DNA of 64,000 nucleotides, taken from Verrucomicrobiaceae bacterium E54 (GTDB lineage Bacteria > Verrucomicrobiota > Verrucomicrobiia > Verrucomicrobiales > Akkermansiaceae). Location: NCBI GenBank assembly GCA_022548915.1, contig JAKZES010000004.1:1-64000 (forward strand), given 5' to 3'. A program made the position numbers and the translations under genes. Within the stretch, counting starts at the first letter, position 1; every line of letters starts with the position of its first letter. The notes under the pieces were generated by a model. The model ran no database searches. It was not told the origin of the DNA and saw only the letters and a program-made list of their open reading frames with translations. This document shows positions 9,508 through 18,489 of the stretch, in pieces.

Positions 9508-10001
9508 GAGTGACCTCCCTTCCCGTTGGCGTAGGCCCGGCCGCTGGAACGGCGCTGGGGCTTTCCGCCGTGCGTGTCGAGCAACTCGTCGATCAGGCCG
9601 GAGGCCTCCATCTTGTTGAGTTGCTTCACGCCCTTGCCGAAGCGTTGGCGGGCGAGGTGGTCGACCTCGTCCTTGTCGAGGCTGTGCTCGTCGACGAGCT
9701 TCAGGATGAGTTCCTTCTGCTTGTCGCTGCACTGCCAGCGGTCGCCATTGGGCGAGTGCCCGTTGGAGCCGTCGGTGTGCGGTTGGGCGTCGTCCATCCC
9801 GTAGTCGCCGGGCGGGACGAAGCCGGTGGATTGGATCTGCTCGTCGACATTGGTCTGGAGCAGGTCGTAGAGCCGCCGGGACTCGGCGGCGACGTCGTCG
9901 GTAGCCACCAGTTCGGTCTCAACGGAGACGGAGAACTGATGACTGGAGTAGCCCGGGAGTCCCAGGCGTTTCGAGTAGGTTGCATTCAGGCGGATAGCCA
10001 T
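9504..10001 (-). CDS. Hypothetical protein of phage/plasmid-like module
   Basis: ORF from MAIRLNATYSKRLGLPGYSSHQFSVSVETEL; overlaps RecB-like nuclease start by 4 nt. Confidence 0.65.
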   Translation of the reverse strand: MAIRLNATYSKRLGLPGYSSHQFSVSVETELVATDDVAAESRRLYDLLQTNVDEQIQSTGFVPPGDYGMDDAQPHTDGSNGHSPNGDRWQCSDKQKELILKLVDEHSLDKDEVDHLARQRFGKGVKQLNKMEASGLIDELLDTHGGKPQRRSSGRAYANGKGGHS

Positions 10002-10035
10002 GGCTGGTTGTGTGTTTGTGGTTGTGCCCGGGCAC

Positions 10036-10063
10036 GAAAAAGCCCGGCCGTGATGGGCCGGGC
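10036..10063 (-). terminator. Rho-independent terminator
   Basis: On - strand GCCCGGCC-CATCAC-GGCCGGGC-TTTTT, downstream of 10093-10803. Confidence 0.8.
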
Positions 10064-10092
10064 GTCGTCGTGGCGGGCGGTTTGTGGGGTCT

Positions 10093-10803
10093 TTATTTGA
10101 GGCAGGTCGTCGTCGGCTTCGTAGTCGAGGTCGTGTGGCAGGCATGCCGCTCGCGTGCGGACCGCAGATCGGATTCCCAAGAGGGTTTCACGCCATCGAG
10201 CAGTCGCCGAATCACGTCCTCGCCGAAGAACTCGATCAGGTCGGTGGCGATCCTCCGCTTCAGGATCAGTGCGGCACTGTCCTTGATGCCGCAGCGTTTC
10301 CCGGCCTCCCGCATGGTGCCGCCTTCCGCCAGCGCAAGGATGGCGATCCGGTGGCGGGGCGGATGAGCGGCCATGAAGGCCTCCCAGTCGAGGTTGCGGG
10401 CGGCTTCCTCGGAGGGGTCGGGTTCCTGCCCCTGGTAGGGGTGGCAGGAGACGACCTCGTGCAGGGTGCCGATGTCTCCGAACTCCGTCTCGACGGACTC
10501 GTCCAGCCATTCGTGGCGGGCCTTGCCGTCGAGCTGGCAGCCGGGCGACATGGCGTCGCTGCGACCGGTGTAGTAGCTGCGGCGTCCGCTGCGGGCGGCC
10601 TTGGTCGCATACCACACCATGTTGCCGGCGGTGAAGCGCCGGCCGGCTTTCTCGGCGGAGTCCATCATCCGGGCGGCCATCAGGGTGGCGTCCTGGGTGA
10701 TTTCCTCGTCGTCCTCGTGTCCGACCTTGGGGATCGTCCTGGCCGCGTGACTGAGGCGGGGCGCGACTTGATGTTCGAGCATGTCATTGAGCACTGGGCT
10801 CAT
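10093..10803 (-). CDS. Hypothetical protein, possibly sigma-like/HTH
   Basis: 236-aa ORF; C-terminal HPPRHRIAILALAEGGTMREAGKRCGIKDSAALILKRRIATDLIEFFG resembles a region-4-like HTH. Confidence 0.6.
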   Translation of the reverse strand: MSPVLNDMLEHQVAPRLSHAARTIPKVGHEDDEEITQDATLMAARMMDSAEKAGRRFTAGNMVWYATKAARSGRRSYYTGRSDAMSPGCQLDGKARHEWLDESVETEFGDIGTLHEVVSCHPYQGQEPDPSEEAARNLDWEAFMAAHPPRHRIAILALAEGGTMREAGKRCGIKDSAALILKRRIATDLIEFFGEDVIRRLLDGVKPSWESDLRSARERHACHTTSTTKPTTTCLK

Positions 10804-10950
10804 CGTGTTGGTTTCCTTTCGGTTAGGGGTTGAAAGGCAACCGCACGACGGCCCCCACCGCGGGAGCCTGCCGTGGCGATTGCCAGGGTGGCTCCCGTTC
10901 CCGCGGGTGGAACGCGGATGGGGGGAGAGGGATTGATGCCCGGCAGCACG

Positions 10951-10974
10951 AAAAAGCCCGCCGGTGAGGGCGGG
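10951..10974 (-). terminator. Rho-independent terminator after 11007-11192
   Basis: On - strand CCCGCC-CTCACC-GGCGGG-CTTTTT. Confidence 0.75.
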
Positions 10975-11006
10975 TTGGTCGTGCTGCCGGGCGGGATTGG
11001 TTTCGA

Positions 11007-11192
11007 CTACCGATGGCGGTAGTCCTGTCGTGTTTCTTCCCGGAGTCGGGTGGTCTCGCCGGCCTTGAGGGCCGGACGGAGGAGGTCGTCCACGAGCTTG
11101 GTCATGGGGATCCTCCGGTGCTTCGCCTCGTGGTAGAGGGCAGACACGAGATCACGCTCGATCCGGGGAGAATAGCTGCGGTTTCGGGCCAT
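11007..11192 (-). CDS. Small RHH-like hypothetical protein
   Basis: 61-aa ORF MARNRSYSPRIERDLVSALYHEAKHRRIPMTKLVDDLLRPAL; followed by terminator. Confidence 0.55.
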   Translation of the reverse strand: MARNRSYSPRIERDLVSALYHEAKHRRIPMTKLVDDLLRPALKAGETTRLREETRQDYRHR

Positions 11193-11521
11193 TTTCTCCG
11201 TGATTTCGGGTTCAGAACGAGCCGCGGATAGCTAATCCACGGATCATGTTATTATGGCTGTTTCGACCCAATTTCTTTACTCAGGTAGCCATTCCTCCCT
11301 CGATTTCAGCCATTTTTCGACGCTTCGCCGGTCAAATCGGAGGGTGAGACGCTCTCAGGGAGGCACTTTGATGACTGGAGTGTTGTGCTCGCAGGTGTAG
11401 GGATCGATGTCTTCCGGTCGGAGACTCAGATGAGCGGCAGTGTCTTGCCAGGTGGGCAGGTCAAGCGGATCCACGCTGATTCAATCTTCCGCTTCGGCGG
11501 GGACCGTGGTGAACTTCAAAC

Positions 11522-12721
11522 ATGACCTCACTCGGACAGTCTCAATACTCCGTCCCGATGCTTGTCAACCCGACGGGAGACATCGGATCGGTCGCTCTTG
11601 AGCCCGTGGATCTGGCGGTGCGAGGAGAAGGAGCCCACGACGAGGAGTGGCTGCAAAAGCTCCTGCACGACCAACCGAGCCTGATTCCCGTTGATGACAT
11701 CGAGCCGGCGTTCTCGGGGCTGACTCCGGTATGTCGGGAGCTTCCGACCGGAGTTGGCCCGATCGACAACGTTTACGTGAACGAACGAGGGCTGCTGACC
11801 TTCGTGGAATGCAAGCTGTGGCGAAACCCTGAGGCTCGCCGCAAGGTCGTTGGCCAGATTCTGGACTACGCCCAGCAGGTGAGTCGCTGGATGCTCGCGG
11901 ATTTCGATGCAGCCCTTGGCAAGTCCGTCGCTCCCGCGGGTGCCGGATTATGGGAGATCGCGAAGGAGGCGTTCTCGCTCGATGACGAGGCTCGGTTTTT
12001 GGATCGAGTGCAGCACCACTTGAGCAATGGAACGTTCCTGTTGCTCATCGTCGGGGACGGAATCCGGGAGAGCACGGAGGACATCGCCCGCTTCATGAAC
12101 CAGCACGCCGGTTTGAGCTTCGCTCTCGGGTTGGTGGAGATGGGACTTTTCAATTTGCCCGGAGACGAGCGCCTGTTGGTGCAGCCCCGCGTTCTGGCGA
12201 AAACAGTGGAGATCGGTCGGCTCATCGTTCGGGCGGAGGATGGAGTTCGGATTGAGCAGACGGACAACAAAGCGGCAAAGCAGTCGCCGGGGAGCTCGGG
12301 ATCAAGCCGTCGAACTTTGACCGAAGAGCTTTTCATCGAGGAGGTGGCCGGGAATTCGTCGCTGGCCGACAAGCTGCGGGAGTTCTTCGCCAAGATTCAG
12401 GAGAACGGCTTGCGTATCGAAGCCACCCCGCGGGGAGCCAGCTTGAAGATTGTGGCGGGCGAGCCCGGCATGAACATCGCCACCCTCTCGAAGAAGGGAA
12501 CATGGCGGAACTATGGATGTGGTGACAGCGAGGAAGGCAGACGGTATCTCCGTGCCCTCGCCGCGTTGTTCCCTGACGGAGTCGTCAAGGAAGGAGGGAA
12601 CGACGGCGGATGGAGTTGGACCGTGCAAAGTGCCGACGGCCGCAACTACCACATCGAAGACCTGGTCGCTCACGCCGATGAGTGGCTGGCGTTGCTTCGG
12701 GATCTCGAGGCGAATGATTGA
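11522..12721 (+). CDS. Hypothetical PD-(D/E)XK nuclease-like protein (NucS/DUF91-like core)
   Basis: PIDNVYVNERGLLTFVECKLWRNPEARRKVVGQILDYAQ matches D-x(n)-ExK nuclease pattern. Confidence 0.65.
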   Translation: MTSLGQSQYSVPMLVNPTGDIGSVALEPVDLAVRGEGAHDEEWLQKLLHDQPSLIPVDDIEPAFSGLTPVCRELPTGVGPIDNVYVNERGLLTFVECKLWRNPEARRKVVGQILDYAQQVSRWMLADFDAALGKSVAPAGAGLWEIAKEAFSLDDEARFLDRVQHHLSNGTFLLLIVGDGIRESTEDIARFMNQHAGLSFALGLVEMGLFNLPGDERLLVQPRVLAKTVEIGRLIVRAEDGVRIEQTDNKAAKQSPGSSGSSRRTLTEELFIEEVAGNSSLADKLREFFAKIQENGLRIEATPRGASLKIVAGEPGMNIATLSKKGTWRNYGCGDSEEGRRYLRALAALFPDGVVKEGGNDGGWSWTVQSADGRNYHIEDLVAHADEWLALLRDLEAND

Positions 12722-12808
12722 TATTGCCTGCTGTCAGCCTTCGCCCGTGCGGACCGGGCTCAAAGCAGATCTTTCCTTGATGGTGTCACAGGCCGAGCGG
12801 GGAGGTGT

Positions 12809-13165
12809 TTACCCAGCCAATGGCTTGTCTTCACCAGTAGCAGCTTTCTCGCTGGTCTCTTCTTTAGTTGCCCTTCTCACGATCAGAACAAACAGCGCTC
12901 CACAACCCAGCATCAGACACCAGACCGCGAGCTTCAGCTTCACCACCTTTTCCCAAGTGTAGTCGTAGTAGCGAAGGACGAGCTCGGTCTCTCGGTAGTT
13001 CAAGGAGACGGGCTTCCCGGCGTATTGGGCCATCTGAGCCTCTCTCATCGTTGGAAACGTCTCCTTGATGTAGCTCGGAGCTGGGAGTGCCTCCGCAACG
13101 AGCTGCCAGATCAAGATTAGGAGGCAAAGAGCCGCTCCGATGGATGCGGTTTTCTTGATGGTCAT
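12809..13165 (-). CDS. Hypothetical membrane protein with two TM segments
   Basis: MTIKKTASIGAALCLLILIWQLVAEAL and LAVWCLMLGCGALFVLIV. Confidence 0.55.
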   Translation of the reverse strand: MTIKKTASIGAALCLLILIWQLVAEALPAPSYIKETFPTMREAQMAQYAGKPVSLNYRETELVLRYYDYTWEKVVKLKLAVWCLMLGCGALFVLIVRRATKEETSEKAATGEDKPLAG

Positions 13166-13246
13166 GGCTTTGATCAGTTCGGTTTGCTCTGTCTTGGGCT
13201 CAGCCAGTGGATGTCGCCAGTCAACCCCTTGGCACGCTGACAGCGT

Positions 13247-13262
13247 GTTCCCCACGGGGAAC
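13247..13262. promoter_or_regulatory. Operator-like near-palindrome 1
   Basis: GTTCCCCACGGGGAAC, upstream of XRE gene. Confidence 0.55.
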
Positions 13263-13292
13263 CAATCCAGCCAACCCGCATGCCATTGTCAA

Positions 13293-13308
13293 GTTCCCGG
13301 TCGGGAAC
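13293..13308. promoter_or_regulatory. Operator-like near-palindrome 2
   Basis: GTTCCCGGTCGGGAAC, 46 bp from copy 1 and 5 nt before ATG at 13313. Confidence 0.55.
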
Positions 13309-13312
13309 AGAA

Positions 13313-13591
13313 ATGGAGCAGCGATTTCGCAACTGTGTTGGGCCTCAAGTCCGTGATCTTCGGATGGCTGGCGGACTGACGCAGGAGCAGTTGGCCGCCA
13401 AGCTGCAGCTGGCCGGTCTCCACTCGGTCGATCGGGTGGCGGTGGCGAAGATCGAGTCCCAGATCCGTTCGGTTTTCGATTTCGAGCTGGCCGTCATTGC
13501 CCAGGTGCTCGGGGTGGATGCCTCGGCGCTGCTGCCACCGGTGAAGGCTCTCAAGGCCGACCTCGATGACCTGATCGAGGGGCGGCGCTGA
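13313..13591 (+). CDS. XRE-family HTH transcriptional regulator
   Basis: VRDLRMAGGLTQEQLAAKLQLAGLHSVDRVAVAKIESQIRSVFDFELAVIAQVLGV; alternative start at 13280. Confidence 0.75.
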   Translation: MEQRFRNCVGPQVRDLRMAGGLTQEQLAAKLQLAGLHSVDRVAVAKIESQIRSVFDFELAVIAQVLGVDASALLPPVKALKADLDDLIEGRR

Positions 13592-13888
13592 GACCCCCCA
13601 AAAAAAAAGTTGAACGATCTCTTGGATGGAGGACGTTCTGCTGCTGGTGACTGTCGAAGGTCACTGGAGAAATCCCGGCAACGGGAGTGTAGTTCCCCTT
13701 GGTGGATCCTTAGGTCCAGAGAAGCCGAAAAAGGGGTCGGCCGCATGAGTGAAACGCTCCGCGGCCATCCGAACGGACCTGACAGGAAATCACTGACCCA
13801 CATTTCGGATGAGCTCATTCCTATTTTTTAGGCCGATGATTCGTGCCCGCGATGCGGGTGGTGGTTTCCGCCACCTGAAACACGAATA

Positions 13889-14710
13889 GTGAAACAGAAT
13901 ACGATTGGAGACGGCAAGGTCGTCTCAACGAAGAAAGTCGCCAAGGGCCCTAAGCCCCAGGCAGATCGAGTGAAGAAGGAGACCGTGGCGGCACTTGCCG
14001 GTCACGAGGAAGACGAAAAGAAGGCCCGCGAACTGATCGGTGAGATCAACGCCTCGGAATCCGAGGTCGAGAAATTGCACAGGAAGCTCGTGGCCAAACA
14101 GCATGCCAGCTTCGAGAAGGCCCTGGATCTCGGCGAGATCTTCTGCCGCCTCAAGGAGGCGTGCGGTCACGGTCGGTGGGAGGCCTACGTGGAGAAACAC
14201 CTCGGCTGCTCGTCCAAGAAAGCGAGCATGTACATGCGGTTCCACACCCACCGCGGTGATCTGGAGAAATCGGAAACGTTTCCGAAACTGAGCATCCGTG
14301 AGGCCAACGGGCTTCTCAAAAAGCCGAAGAAGCCGGTCGCAGCGAAGACTGCGGCTACCGACAAAACGGCCGAGGAGGAGGCGGTGGACTCTGGTTCGGA
14401 ATCTGAGCCAGGGGACGGACTGGAGCTTGCCGACGGCAAGAGTCTGTCGCTGACCAACGCGAACTGGTCGGAGGGGCTCATCAGCCGTGGTGAACTGGAA
14501 CACTTGATCCAGCAGGCAGCCCCGCGGAAGAACAGGCCGGCGAGCCGCATCGTCGCCGCCCGCGAGCAGCGGCTCATCGTCGCCATCGTGGCCGGCGTGA
14601 ACCGGGAATGCGACGGCACCCAACACGACCAGGCAGTGGCTCGGGTCCGTTCGGCCCTCGACAAGATCCTCGGACTGCTGTCGCCAGTCGGCGCTGACGA
14701 GGCCGCCTGA
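13889..14710 (+). CDS. DUF3102-like hypothetical protein
   Basis: KALDLGEIFCRLKEACGHGRWEAYVEKHLGCSSKKASMYMRF; GTG start. Confidence 0.65.
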   Translation: MKQNTIGDGKVVSTKKVAKGPKPQADRVKKETVAALAGHEEDEKKARELIGEINASESEVEKLHRKLVAKQHASFEKALDLGEIFCRLKEACGHGRWEAYVEKHLGCSSKKASMYMRFHTHRGDLEKSETFPKLSIREANGLLKKPKKPVAAKTAATDKTAEEEAVDSGSESEPGDGLELADGKSLSLTNANWSEGLISRGELEHLIQQAAPRKNRPASRIVAAREQRLIVAIVAGVNRECDGTQHDQAVARVRSALDKILGLLSPVGADEAA

Positions 14711-14950
14711 TCGAGGAAACCCTCTCCCGGTGGCCGGACAGCCCGTCCACGCCACCGGGAGCAGAGGCATGCCGTCGGGGTGGCGGATTCTTTGTCCCCC
14801 CGGCGGCTCTCCAATGGCGGCGGAAATTCTGGAATCCCTTGGGAGGCCCCCTCTAATGTGAGCCCGTCCGAGGAGGAATCTATCAACCGCCCCCTGCGGA
14901 TGTCCGACCCGGTCGGCGATGCTGACGACCTTTCGACCCTTTCCCACCCC

Positions 14951-17353
14951 ATGGCCCTCAAAAAATCCGAACTCTACTCCTCCCTCTGGGCGTCCTGCGA
15001 CGAGCTGCGGGGCGGCATGGATGCCAGCCAGTACAAGGACTACGTGCTGGTGCTGCTGTTCATCAAGTACATCAGCGACAAGTACGCCGGCAAACCCTTC
15101 GCCGCGATCAAGATCCCGGCCGGCGCGAGCTTTGCCGACATGGTGAAGCTGAAGGGCAAGAAGGACATCGGCGACCAGATCAACAAGACGATCATCGCCC
15201 CGCTGGCTGCGGCCAACAGCCAGCTCTCCCAAGCCGATTTCCCCGACTTCAACGACCCGAACAAGCTCGGCAGCGGCAAGGACATGGTCGACCGCCTCAC
15301 GAACCTGATCGGCATCTTCGAGAATCCGGCCCTCGACTTCTCACGCAACCGGGCCGACGGCGACGACATCCTCGGCGACGCCTACGAGTTCCTGATGCGG
15401 CACTTCGCCACCGAGAGCGGCAAGAGCAAAGGCCAGTTCTACACGCCGGCGGAGGTGAGCCGCATCATGGCCCGGGTGATCGGGATCGGGCAGACGGAGA
15501 CGAGTCCGGACACCACCGTGCTCGACCCCACCTGCGGCTCCAGCTCGCTGCTGCTGAAGGTCGCCGACGAGGCTCGCACCCCCGTCTCCCTCTACGGGCA
15601 GGAAAAGGACTCCGCCACCTCGGGCCTGGCCCGGATGAACATGATCCTGCACGACTACCCGACGGCGGAAATCAAGCAGGGCAACACGCTCGCCAACCCG
15701 CTCTTCAAGGACGGCGACGGCCTCAAACTCTTCGACTTCGTCGTCGCCAATCCGCCCTTCAGCGACAAGCGGTGGAGCAACGGGGTCGATCCCGAGAACG
15801 ATCCCTACGACCGTTTCAGTCACTTCGGCGTGCCGCCGGGCAAGCAGGGAGACTACGCCTACCTCCTGCACATCATCCGCTCGCTGAAGTCGACGGGGAA
15901 GGGGGCCTGCATTCTGCCTCACGGCGTGCTGTTCCGGGGAAATGCCGAGGCCGCCATCCGCCAAAAGCTGATCCGCAGCGGCTACCTCAAGGGCATCATC
16001 GGCCTGCCGGCCAACCTCTTCTACGGCACCGGCATCCCGGCCTGCATCCTCGTCCTCGACAAGGAGCATGCCGCCGCCCGCAAGGGAATCTTCATGATCG
16101 ACGCCAGTGCGGGCTTCCAGAAGGACGGCAACAAGAACCGCCTCCGCTCCCGCGACATCCACAAGATCGTCGATGCCTTCACCAAGGGCGTCGAGATCGA
16201 CGGCTACTCGCGGATGGTTCCGGTCGCCGAGATCGAGAAGAACGACTTCAACCTCAACCTGCCCCGCTACATCGACAACCGCGAGGCCGAGGACACTCAG
16301 GACATCGAGGCTCACCTACAGGGCGGCATCCCCGAGGCCGACCTCGAAGGCCTCGCCGAGACCTGGGCCGTCTGCCCGGGGCTGAGGAAGTCCCTCTTCA
16401 AGGCCAACCGCCCCGGCTACCTCGACCTCACGGTCGAAACGGGTGCCCTCAAGGAAACCATCCACGGGCATCCCGAGTTCGCCGCCTTTGTGGAGGGCAC
16501 CGAGAAGCACTTCGCCACCTGGCGGGACGCCATGGCCAAGTCGCTCCGCCAGCTCGAGCCCGCCTGCCAGCCCAAGCAGGTCATCCACGACCTCTCCGAA
16601 GGCCTGCTGGCCCACTATCTGGGCCAGCTGCTGCTCGACGCCTACGCGGTTTATCAGCACCTCATGGACTACTGGGCGGAGACCATGCAGGACGACGTCT
16701 ACCTGATCGCCGCCGATGGCTGGAAGGCCGAGACCTACCGCATCCTCGTCGAAGACAAGAAGGGCAAGACCAAGGACAAGGGTTGGACCTGCGACCTCGT
16801 GCCGAAGTCACTCGTGGTTGCCCGGTATTTTGCCCAGGAGTTGGACGACATCGAATCCGCCACCGCCGACCTGGAGGCGCTGGTCTCGGCGCAGACCGAG
16901 CTTGAGGAGGAGCACGGCGGCGAGGAAGGGGCGTTCGGCGAGTTCGAGAAGATCAACGCCGCGGCGGTCAAGGCCCGGCTGAAGGAACTCAAGGCGGGAG
17001 GCGACGATGCCGATGAGCGGGCCGTCCTGAAGGAGTGGCTCGACCTTAGCGAGGAGATCTCCTCGCTGAAGAAGGTCATCAAGGACGCCGAGGCGAAGCT
17101 CGATGCCGCCGCCTACGCCCAGTATCCCAAGCTCACCGAGGGCGAGGTGAAGACGCTGGTGGTCGAGGACAAATGGCTTGCCACCCTCGGCACCGCCATC
17201 CACGGCGAAATCGACCGCATCGAGCAGGCCCTTACCGGCCGGGTCAAGGAACTTGCCGACCGCTACGCCACCCCCATGCCCGCCATGACCGACCGCGTGG
17301 CCGAACTCGAAGCCAAGGTCGCCGCCCACTTGGAAAGGATGGGCTTCGCATGA
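14951..17353 (+). CDS. hsdM: Type I restriction-modification methyltransferase subunit
   Basis: KGQFYTPAEVSRIMARVI, VLDPTCGSSSLLLKV, VVANPPFSDKRW (NPPF); ORF open from 14780, MALKKSELYSSLW start at 14951 likely. Confidence 0.93.
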   Translation: MALKKSELYSSLWASCDELRGGMDASQYKDYVLVLLFIKYISDKYAGKPFAAIKIPAGASFADMVKLKGKKDIGDQINKTIIAPLAAANSQLSQADFPDFNDPNKLGSGKDMVDRLTNLIGIFENPALDFSRNRADGDDILGDAYEFLMRHFATESGKSKGQFYTPAEVSRIMARVIGIGQTETSPDTTVLDPTCGSSSLLLKVADEARTPVSLYGQEKDSATSGLARMNMILHDYPTAEIKQGNTLANPLFKDGDGLKLFDFVVANPPFSDKRWSNGVDPENDPYDRFSHFGVPPGKQGDYAYLLHIIRSLKSTGKGACILPHGVLFRGNAEAAIRQKLIRSGYLKGIIGLPANLFYGTGIPACILVLDKEHAAARKGIFMIDASAGFQKDGNKNRLRSRDIHKIVDAFTKGVEIDGYSRMVPVAEIEKNDFNLNLPRYIDNREAEDTQDIEAHLQGGIPEADLEGLAETWAVCPGLRKSLFKANRPGYLDLTVETGALKETIHGHPEFAAFVEGTEKHFATWRDAMAKSLRQLEPACQPKQVIHDLSEGLLAHYLGQLLLDAYAVYQHLMDYWAETMQDDVYLIAADGWKAETYRILVEDKKGKTKDKGWTCDLVPKSLVVARYFAQELDDIESATADLEALVSAQTELEEEHGGEEGAFGEFEKINAAAVKARLKELKAGGDDADERAVLKEWLDLSEEISSLKKVIKDAEAKLDAAAYAQYPKLTEGEVKTLVVEDKWLATLGTAIHGEIDRIEQALTGRVKELADRYATPMPAMTDRVAELEAKVAAHLERMGFA

Positions 17354-18489
17354 ACTTCGACCAACTCGTCACCCTCTGCGGCGACACGCACCGGCGGTTC
17401 GCCGCCGCCGCCGGTCGCACGATCAACGCCCACCTCACCGCTCGCAACTTCCTGCTCGGGCTCTACATCGTGCATTTCGAGCAGGAAGGCGAGGACCGGG
17501 CCGGCTATGGCAAGCAGACCCTCAAGGCCTTGTCCTCCGCCCTGCAGGCCGCGGTCGGGCGCGGCTTCTCGGTGGACAACCTTGAATTGATGCGGCGCTT
17601 CTACCTCCAATTCGGCCCCGAGATCCTCCGTCACGGGATTTCCGAGACACCGTCCCGGATTTCCCAAGCGGCCACGCCGGACAAATCCGAGACGCTGTCT
17701 CGGATTTCCACCGAGATCGCCCGGGCGGCCCTGCCCGGCGGGGAAATGATGGCCGAGCTGCCCGCTCTTTTCCCCCTCGGCTGGTCGCACTATGTCGAGC
17801 TGCTCACCATCGATTCCCCGGACGAACGCCGGTTCTACGAAATCGAAGCCGCCGCCAACCAGTGGGGCGTCCGCGAACTCCGCCGGCAGATCGCCAGCTC
17901 CCTCTACGAGCGCCTCGCCCTCAGCCGCGACAAGGAGGAGATCCGCCGCCTCGCCAGCGAGGGCCAGGTCGTCGAGAAGGCCGCCGACCTCATCAAGAAC
18001 CCGCTGGTCCTCGAGTTCCTCGGCCTCGATGAGCGGCCGCACTATTCCGAGGACGACCTCGAATCCGCCATCATCGACCGCCTGGAGAGCTTCCTGCTGG
18101 AACTCGGCAAGGGCTTCCTCTTCGAGGGTCGGCAGAAGCGCTTCACCTTCGACAACGACCACTTCTTCGTCGATCTCGTCTTCTACAACCGGCTGCTCCG
18201 CTGCTACGTCCTCATCGACCTCAAGCGCGACAAGCTCACCCACCAGGACCTCGGGCAGATGCAGATGTATGTGAACTACTTCGACCGCCACGTGAAGCTG
18301 GACGACGAACTCCCCACCATCGGCATCGTCCTCTGCCACCGCAAGAACGACGCGCTGGTCGAACTCACCCTGCCCGCCGACGCCAACATCTTCGCCTCGA
18401 AATACCAGCTCTACCTCCCCTCCAAGGAGGAACTCAAGGCCCGCCTCGAACAGATCACCGAAGACCTGGAAGGAGGGCTGCCGCAGTGA
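17350..18489 (+). CDS. DUF1016/YhcG-like PD-(D/E)XK nuclease
   Basis: C-terminal FLLELGKGFLFEGRQKRFTFDNDHFFVDLVFYNRLLRCYVLIDLKRDKLTHQDLGQMQMYVNYFD; ATGA overlap with hsdM. Confidence 0.9.
   Translation: MNFDQLVTLCGDTHRRFAAAAGRTINAHLTARNFLLGLYIVHFEQEGEDRAGYGKQTLKALSSALQAAVGRGFSVDNLELMRRFYLQFGPEILRHGISETPSRISQAATPDKSETLSRISTEIARAALPGGEMMAELPALFPLGWSHYVELLTIDSPDERRFYEIEAAANQWGVRELRRQIASSLYERLALSRDKEEIRRLASEGQVVEKAADLIKNPLVLEFLGLDERPHYSEDDLESAIIDRLESFLLELGKGFLFEGRQKRFTFDNDHFFVDLVFYNRLLRCYVLIDLKRDKLTHQDLGQMQMYVNYFDRHVKLDDELPTIGIVLCHRKNDALVELTLPADANIFASKYQLYLPSKEELKARLEQITEDLEGGLPQ
17635..17707. repeat. Two palindromic repeats inside DUF1016 CDS
   Basis: GGGATTTCCGAGACACCGTCCCGGATTTCCC and AAATCCGAGACGCTGTCTCGGATTT. 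Confidence 0.7.

Noticed and set aside
13925-15232. 435-aa minus-strand ORF opposite DUF3102/hsdM
   Set aside because: Antisense shadow of two supported + strand genes
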